A stretch of DNA of 5,293 nucleotides, taken from the NCBI GenBank assembly GCA_964650975.1, contig CAZYWA010000548.1:1-5293 (forward strand). Reading direction: 5' to 3'. The translations under genes and the position numbers were made by a program. Under the pieces are notes generated by a model. The model was not told where the DNA came from, made no database searches, and was given only the letters and a program-made list of their open reading frames with translations. Positions 1 through 5,293 of this stretch are shown one piece after another. This DNA is from CAZYWA01 sp964650975 [NCBI: uncultured bacterium]. GTDB lineage: Bacteria; JADJOY01. Position 1 is the stretch's first letter; each line of letters opens with the position of its first letter.

Positions 1-232
1 GCTCGCGGATCACACGATCGGCGAGCGGATTCCGTTCGCGGTGCTGCGTCGCGAGCGCTTGCTGGAGGTCGTGGTCGAGCTGGGTCCGCGTCCGCTCGAC
101 ACCTGGTGGATCGAGCCCGACCCTACGGCTGGCGAGGCCGAGCGTGCTCGCTACCAGAGCTGGCTCGCGGACCCTCATCCGGCGACTCCGGTGGACGCGA
201 GCTCGATCGCGGAGGGCGCCGCTCCGGGATGA
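1..232 (+). CDS. C-terminal end of a probable M61-family peptidase (PDZ tail), 5' truncated by window edge
   Basis: The open frame enters from the left edge (first full codon at position 2) and stops at TGA 230-232, leaving 76 visible residues. They begin LADHTIGERIPFAVLRRERL, continue with a beta-rich stretch (LLEVVVELG), then a WWIEPDP segment and an ARYQSWL motif, and end in a 20-residue tail rich in Pro and Ala. The pattern 'hydrophobic-hydrophobic-x-RR-x-x-L-hydrophobic strand', then W-x-I-x-P and a Y-x-x-WL ending, is what I recall of the PDZ domain that closes M61 glycyl aminopeptidase-like proteins. These are zinc metallopeptidases with an HExxH catalytic domain far upstream, often exported. 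No catalytic residue lies inside the window, so activity cannot be judged. A GTG at 41 could be read as a start, but the same frame continues upstream with sensible PDZ-like sequence, so it is internal. Another PDZ-containing protease is the main alternative. The call rests on pattern recall, not an alignment. Confidence 0.55.
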   Translation, partial: LADHTIGERIPFAVLRRERLLEVVVELGPRPLDTWWIEPDPTAGEAERARYQSWLADPHPATPVDASSIAEGAAPG

Positions 233-328
233 GCACGGACGCGGCCGGGTTTTCGTTGCGGACTCCCGGATGCCGTGGTAATTGCGGATGACCGAGCCTG
301 AATATCGCGCTCGCGGCGAGCTTCATTC

Positions 329-2224
329 ATGCACGGCTTGAAGTGCTTGGTCGTCGAGGACGACGCGGACGTGTGCCGGGTCGTCGCCGATCTGGTCGCC
401 GAGCGGGGGCACACCGTCACCACCGCGGGCAGCGGTGAGGAAGCCCTGGCCGCCTATTTCGGCACCTTCCACGAGCTGGTGGTGCTGGACCTCAACCTTC
501 CGGGGCTCGACGGGCTCGAGCTCTGCCGCCGGGTGCGTGCGCACCCGCGCGGCGAGCACACCGTGCTGGTGGTCCTCACCGGCCGCGGCGGGCCCGACGA
601 GGTCACCCGCGCGCTCGACGCGGGCGCCGACGACTTCCTCTCGAAGCCCGTGCTGAGCCGCGATTTCCGGGTGCGCCTCACGATCGCGGAGCGGCAGGCT
701 GCGGTGCGTGCGGAGCGCGCCAGCGCCGAGCACGAACGCAATACCTTGAGCACGGTGCTGGCGGCCGCGGTCGAGGGTGTCGCGCGCGTCGACGCCGCGG
801 GACGGATCACCGAGGTCAACGAGACCTTCGCGCGGATGCTCGGCTACCGTGTCGACGACCTGCTCGGCACGCTGGCCGATGCCCCCGTCCTGCCCGCCGA
901 CGCGCCGGCGCTGCAGCATGCGATCGCCAACATGACCCTCGCCGGCTGGGGCGAGGCGGACGTGCGAGCGGTGCGCTGCGACGGCAGCCAGGCGCACCTG
1001 GCGCTGACGCTGGTGCCGGTCCTCGACCGCCACGATGAGCCGGCCGGTCACTTCCGCATCGCCAAGGACGTCACCGCCCGCCGCACGCTGGAGGAGGAGA
1101 CGTGGCGCGATCGCGCGTTCCTGAGCTCGGTGGTCGAGAACATTCCGCACATGATCTTCGTCAAGGACGCGGCCGAGCTCCGCTTCGTGCGCTTCAACCG
1201 CGCCGGCGAGGAGCTGCTCGGGTTCGGCCGGGATGATCTGATCGGTAAGAACGATTACGACTTCTTCCCAAAACCGGAGGCCGACTTCTTCACCGGGAAG
1301 GACCGTGAGGTGCTGCGCGGCGGGAAGCTGGTGGACATTCCGGAAGAGCCGATCCACACCCGTCTCCTCGGAACCCGCACCCTCCACACCAAGAAGATCC
1401 CGATCGTCGACGAATCCGGCACGCCGCAGTACTTGCTGGGGATCTCGGAGGATGTGACCGAGCGCAGGCGCGCCGAGGCGGCGCTCCTGGCCGCGTCGCG
1501 GATGGAGGCCACCGCCACGCTCGCCGGCGGGATCGCGCACGACTTCAACAACCTCATGGCGGTGGTGTTGAGCACCACCGATCTGCTGCGCGACGTGGTG
1601 GCGAACGACCCGGAGGGCCCGGGGCTGGTCGACGAGGTCGCGGCGCTGGCCCGGAAGGGCGGCAGCCTCGCGCGTCAGATGCTGGCCTTCGCCCGCGGCG
1701 GCGCCACGCACACCGAGGTGCTCGACCTGAACGAGGTGGTGGGCGAGATCCTGAGCCTGCAGTTCCGTTCACCGCCGGTGGGCGTCACCATCGACCGCCA
1801 GCTCGAGCCCAACCTGTGGCTGGTCGAGGCCGACCGCACGCAGATCGGGCAGGTGGTGGTGAATCTCTGCACCAACGCCGTCGAGGCGCTCGAAGGCAGC
1901 GGACGCCTCGGGATCCGGACGCGCAACGTCGAGGTCGACGAAGCGCGCGCCGCCAATCTGGGGCTCGCGGCGGGACGGGCGGTCGAGCTGGTGGTGTGGG
2001 ACTCGGGTGCCGGATTGGACGCGGAAACGAGGGGGCGCGTGTTCGAGCCGTTCTTCACCACCAAGTTTCAGGGCCGCGGTCTGGGGCTCTCCGTGGTGTA
2101 CGGAATCGTGCGCGAGCACCGCGGCCACATCGCCGTCGAAAGTGCCGTCGGCCAGGGAACCCGCTTCACGATCGTGCTCCCCGCTCGACACCCCAGCCTG
2201 CCGACGCGCGGTGAACCGGGCTAG
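329..2224 (+). CDS. Hybrid sensor histidine kinase: receiver-PAS-PAS-HisKA-HATPase
   Basis: A complete 631-residue two-component signalling protein, probably cytosolic, as no signal peptide or membrane span is visible. Residues 1-120 are a CheY-like receiver: acidic pocket E10-D11-D12, phosphoacceptor D54 in VVLDLNLPG, conserved T84 and K106 (SKP). A helical linker leads to PAS 1 (about 137-252) and PAS 2 (about 262-380, ending GISEDVTERR). The dimerisation/phosphoacceptor helix carries GGIAHDFNN with H404. The ATPase domain has an N box (N512, N516), G1 box DSGAG (558-562), F box FEPFFTTK (572-579), G2 box GRGLGL (582-587) and a closing GTRFTIVLP strand. All residues needed for autophosphorylation and for receiver phosphorylation are present. 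ATG 329 is the first start after an in-frame stop at 299-301 and begins directly with the receiver's first strand; only a weak GGCGAG ribosome site precedes it. There is no DNA-binding or other output domain and no neighbouring regulator in view. The signal sensed by the PAS domains is unknown. The 96-nt gap allows co-transcription with the upstream gene. Confidence 0.95.
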   Translation: MHGLKCLVVEDDADVCRVVADLVAERGHTVTTAGSGEEALAAYFGTFHELVVLDLNLPGLDGLELCRRVRAHPRGEHTVLVVLTGRGGPDEVTRALDAGADDFLSKPVLSRDFRVRLTIAERQAAVRAERASAEHERNTLSTVLAAAVEGVARVDAAGRITEVNETFARMLGYRVDDLLGTLADAPVLPADAPALQHAIANMTLAGWGEADVRAVRCDGSQAHLALTLVPVLDRHDEPAGHFRIAKDVTARRTLEEETWRDRAFLSSVVENIPHMIFVKDAAELRFVRFNRAGEELLGFGRDDLIGKNDYDFFPKPEADFFTGKDREVLRGGKLVDIPEEPIHTRLLGTRTLHTKKIPIVDESGTPQYLLGISEDVTERRRAEAALLAASRMEATATLAGGIAHDFNNLMAVVLSTTDLLRDVVANDPEGPGLVDEVAALARKGGSLARQMLAFARGGATHTEVLDLNEVVGEILSLQFRSPPVGVTIDRQLEPNLWLVEADRTQIGQVVVNLCTNAVEALEGSGRLGIRTRNVEVDEARAANLGLAAGRAVELVVWDSGAGLDAETRGRVFEPFFTTKFQGRGLGLSVVYGIVREHRGHIAVESAVGQGTRFTIVLPARHPSLPTRGEPG

Positions 2225-2310
2225 CCGCGGTTGAGTTTGTGAATCAATTGCCCACAGTTCCGGGCGTCGCGGAAGCGCGGCCATTGCGGCGGTGGGTCGG
2301 AGCAGAAGCA

Positions 2311-2344
2311 CCGCGCCGCAGGCGCGCGGCGAGCGACGCGCGCC
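2311..2344. other. Two mutually exclusive GC-rich stems in the convergent spacer
   Basis: The segment 2321-2328 (GGCGCGCG) can pair perfectly with 2337-2344 (CGCGCGCC), giving 8 bp around an 8-nt loop. Its first six bases can instead pair with 2312-2317 (CGCGCC) around a 3-nt GCA loop. Both cannot form at once. No U-tract follows on either strand. Stems like this arise readily by chance in GC-rich DNA. A factor-dependent termination or mRNA 3'-end role for the upstream kinase transcript is possible but unproven. Confidence 0.3.
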
Positions 2345-2359
2345 GACTTGGGGGTGGGG

Positions 2360-2387
2360 CCCCGAAAAAATCGCACTTTTTTCGGGG
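2360..2387. terminator. Perfect 11-bp hairpin with A6/T6 inner stem, possible bidirectional 3'-end structure
   Basis: CCCCGAAAAAA (2360-2370) is followed by a 6-nt loop TCGCAC and the exact complement TTTTTTCGGGG (2377-2387). The stem is symmetric, so it forms in transcripts of either strand. It lies between the 3' ends of the converging kinase and purA genes, where a shared terminator is expected. It differs from a textbook intrinsic terminator because the A/T tract is the inner half of the stem, under the loop, and the GC part is the outer clamp, so no free U-tract follows the hairpin. It may therefore act as a 3'-end stabiliser or cooperate with the abutting hairpin at 2388-2410. Position and perfect pairing support a 3'-end role; the mechanism is inferred. 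Confidence 0.5.
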
Positions 2388-2410
2388 CGGGGGGCTGGAA
2401 CAGCCCCCCG
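2388..2410 (-). terminator. GC-only hairpin just after the purA stop codon
   Basis: CGGGGGGCTG (2388-2397) pairs perfectly with CAGCCCCCCG (2401-2410) around a 3-nt loop, a 10-bp, almost pure G-C stem. Read on the - strand it begins 6 nt after the purA TGA (2419-2417), the usual place for an intrinsic terminator stem. The run of six T on that strand comes only further downstream, inside the next hairpin (2365-2370 as A on the + strand), not directly at the stem base. It abuts the 2360-2387 hairpin with no unpaired base between them, so the two could stack end to end. It is probably part of the purA transcript end, though not a canonical stem plus U-tract. Confidence 0.5.
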
Positions 2411-2416
2411 AGAAGA

Positions 2417-3712
<1,296 letters not shown>

Positions 3713-3718
3713 GGATGT

Positions 3719-3724
3719 CTCCTC
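3719..3724 (-). promoter_or_regulatory. Shine-Dalgarno site of purA
   Basis: On the - strand GAGGAG lies 6 nt upstream of the purA GTG. This strong, well-spaced ribosome binding site decides in favour of the non-ATG start. It also suggests that purA is translated independently of serA despite probable co-transcription. Confidence 0.85.
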
Positions 3725-3767
3725 GGGAGGCCGTTCCAGCCGCCCGCTTGCCCCGTTCGCGTTCGCG

Positions 3768-5293
3768 TCAGCTTCCCAGCTCGACCTGCATCGCCGAGAG
3801 GATCGCGTGCTGCTTGCGGATGACGTCGAGCACGTCCTTGGGAACCTCGGCGTCGACGTGGAAGAGGCTCACCGCCCGTCCGCTCTTGCGATCGCGGCCC
3901 AGCTCCAGACCGGCGATGTTGATTCCCTTCTCGCCGAGCACCGTGCCGAGGCGGCCCACGACTCCCGGCACGTCCTCGTTCTGCAGCACCAGCACGTGGC
4001 CGTCGAGGCTCGCTTCGAGGAAGAAATCGTTGAAGCGCACCAGCCGCGGACGGCCCTTGCCGAGCACCGCGCCGGCGATCCGCGTGGTGCCCTTGGCGCT
4101 CGTCAACGTGACCTGGATCAGGTTGCTGAAGTCGGCGTCCTTGGACGACTTGCTCTCGTTCACCCGCACCCCGCGTTCGCGGGCGATCACCGGAGCGCTG
4201 ACGTCGTTCACCACTCCGTCGAGGCGCGGAGCCAGAAACCCTCGCAGCACCGCATTGGTGAGCGCCGCGGTGTTGAGATCGCGCGCTTCGCCCAGGTACT
4301 CGATCGCCACCTCGCGGGGAGCGTCCTCCACGGTTTGCCCGAGGAAGCTTCCCAGACGCTCGGCGAGCATCAGGTAGGGCTTGAGACGCGGCAGCTCCTC
4401 GGCGCTCACCGACGGCACGTTCACCGCATTGCGGATCTCGCCCTTGACCAGGAAATCGCGGACTTGCTCCGCCACCTGGTACGCGACCTTCTCCGCCGCC
4501 TCCTCGGTGGCGGCGCCCAGGTGCGGAGTGCAGATGACGTTGTCGAGCGCAAGCAGCGGATGATCCTTGGGCGGCGGCTCCTCGACGAACACGTCGAGCG
4601 CGGCGCCCGCGACCTTGCCGAAGCAGATCGCCTCGGCGAGCGCCCCCTCGTCGACGATCCCGCCGCGCGCCGCGTTGATGATCAGGACGCCGTTCTTCAT
4701 CTTCGCGAACGTCTCGCGGTTGATGATGCCCCTGGTCTCGTCGGTGAGCGGCGTGTGCACGGTGATGATGTCGGCGCGCGGGAAGAGCTCGTCGAGCGGC
4801 ACGAACTCGACGCCGATGCGCTCGGCGGCCTCGGGAGTGAGGAACGGATCGAAGCCGATCACCTGCATCTTGAGGCCGCGCGCCCGGTCGGCGACCACCC
4901 GGCCGATGTTGCCGAGGCCGATCACGCCCAGCGTCTTCCCCATGATCTCCATGCCGGTGAGCTTCTTCTTCTCCCACTTCCCGGCCTTCAGCGTGGCGGT
5001 GCCCTGCGGAATCTTGCGCGCCAGCGAGAGCATCAGGCTGATCGCGTGCTCGGCGGTGGTGACGGTGTTGCCTCCCGGGGTGTTCATCACCACGATGCCG
5101 CGCTCGTTGGCCGCGGGGACGTCGATGTTGTCGACGCCGACCCCGGCGCGTCCGATCACGCGCAAGCTGGCGGCGGCCGCGAGCACCTCGCGCGTCACCT
5201 TGGTCTCGCTGCGAACCAGCTGCGCGTCGGCGTCGCGGATCTCGGCGAGCAGCGCCTCCTTCGTGAGGCCCACTTTGCTCACCACCTCGAAAC
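3768..5293 (-). CDS. serA: D-3-phosphoglycerate dehydrogenase, long ACT-domain type, 5' truncated by window edge
   Basis: SerA oxidises 3-phosphoglycerate to 3-phosphohydroxypyruvate with NAD+, the first step of serine synthesis in the cytosol. Numbering from the GTG at 5285, the visible 505 residues show the catalytic-domain signature VIGRAGVGVDNID (43-55), the Rossmann motif GLGNIG (123-128) with NAD-ribose Asp D146, and the catalytic triad R207 (AARGG), E236 (VEEPP) and H255 (TPHLGAAT). An intervening allosteric-substrate-binding-type domain follows (about 290-425), then a C-terminal ACT domain (about 430-503) with D438 (DVPG) and N456 (GINIA), where family members bind serine for feedback inhibition. 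This is the long type typified by the Mycobacterium tuberculosis enzyme, normally about 525-530 residues. The GTG at 5285 is not the true start: the frame stays open to the edge and reads FEVVSKVGL, the expected continuation of the first beta-alpha unit, so about 20 N-terminal residues lie outside the window. Stop is TGA at 3770-3768, 55 nt before purA. Confidence 0.98.
   Translation of the reverse strand, partial: FEVVSKVGLTKEALLAEIRDADAQLVRSETKVTREVLAAAASLRVIGRAGVGVDNIDVPAANERGIVVMNTPGGNTVTTAEHAISLMLSLARKIPQGTATLKAGKWEKKKLTGMEIMGKTLGVIGLGNIGRVVADRARGLKMQVIGFDPFLTPEAAERIGVEFVPLDELFPRADIITVHTPLTDETRGIINRETFAKMKNGVLIINAARGGIVDEGALAEAICFGKVAGAALDVFVEEPPPKDHPLLALDNVICTPHLGAATEEAAEKVAYQVAEQVRDFLVKGEIRNAVNVPSVSAEELPRLKPYLMLAERLGSFLGQTVEDAPREVAIEYLGEARDLNTAALTNAVLRGFLAPRLDGVVNDVSAPVIARERGVRVNESKSSKDADFSNLIQVTLTSAKGTTRIAGAVLGKGRPRLVRFNDFFLEASLDGHVLVLQNEDVPGVVGRLGTVLGEKGINIAGLELGRDRKSGRAVSLFHVDAEVPKDVLDVIRKQHAILSAMQVELGS

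Noticed and set aside
256-284. Possible sigma-70-like promoter before the kinase (TTGCGG with TAATTG 17 nt later)
   Set aside because: Only three of six bases match the -35 consensus and the -10 match is poor; AT-richer patches in a short spacer make such a match easy to find by chance.
309-321. Small hairpin GCTCG-CGG-CGAGC covering the weak ribosome site of the kinase
   Set aside because: Only 5 bp with a 3-nt loop in GC-rich DNA; too short to claim translational control.
323-1711. 462-codon open frame on the - strand, opposite the sensor kinase
   Set aside because: It is antisense to a clearly real gene, its product is Arg/Ala/Gly/His-rich with no recognisable domain, and long antisense frames are expected where codons are strongly G/C-biased at the third position.
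3754-3765. Tandem hexamer CGTTCG x2 in the serA-purA gap
   Set aside because: Two copies of a 6-mer in GC-rich sequence are not significant and have no apparent role.

Overview
The window is 5.3 kb of GC-rich bacterial DNA (my estimate is around two thirds G+C or more; I did not count it). It holds four protein-coding genes in two converging pairs. I found no rRNA, tRNA, CRISPR array, insertion sequence or phage gene. GC-rich codon use, one GTG start, a clear Shine-Dalgarno site and a receiver/PAS/histidine-kinase gene all fit a high-GC bacterium. Candidatus Eisenbacteria, Gemmatimonadota or Myxococcota-like lineages are plausible, but the sequence does not settle this. The window reads as ordinary chromosomal housekeeping DNA, not an accessory island.

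Left half, + strand: positions 1-232 are the 3' end of a gene whose last 76 codons look like the C-terminal PDZ-type tail of an M61 (glycyl aminopeptidase) family protein. After a 96-nt gap comes a complete 631-residue hybrid sensor kinase (329-2224), ordered receiver, PAS, PAS, HisKA-type phosphoacceptor, HATPase. It has no visible membrane segment and no partner regulator in view.

Centre: the 192-nt spacer 2225-2416 lies between the converging 3' ends. It contains two abutting perfect hairpins (2360-2387 and 2388-2410) and a further GC-rich pair of competing stems (2311-2344). This is the best candidate for a shared transcription end.

Right half, - strand: serA (D-3-phosphoglycerate dehydrogenase, running off the right edge, stop at 3768) lies 55 nt upstream of purA (adenylosuccinate synthetase, 2417-3712). 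They probably form one transcript. SerA commits glycolytic 3-phosphoglycerate to serine, and hence to glycine and one-carbon units. PurA commits IMP to AMP. The pair therefore joins a supplier of purine precursors to a late purine step.

I found no convincing sign of a previously undescribed system. The items most worth a second look are the tandem hairpins between the converging genes and the sensor kinase, which has an N-terminal receiver but no output domain.
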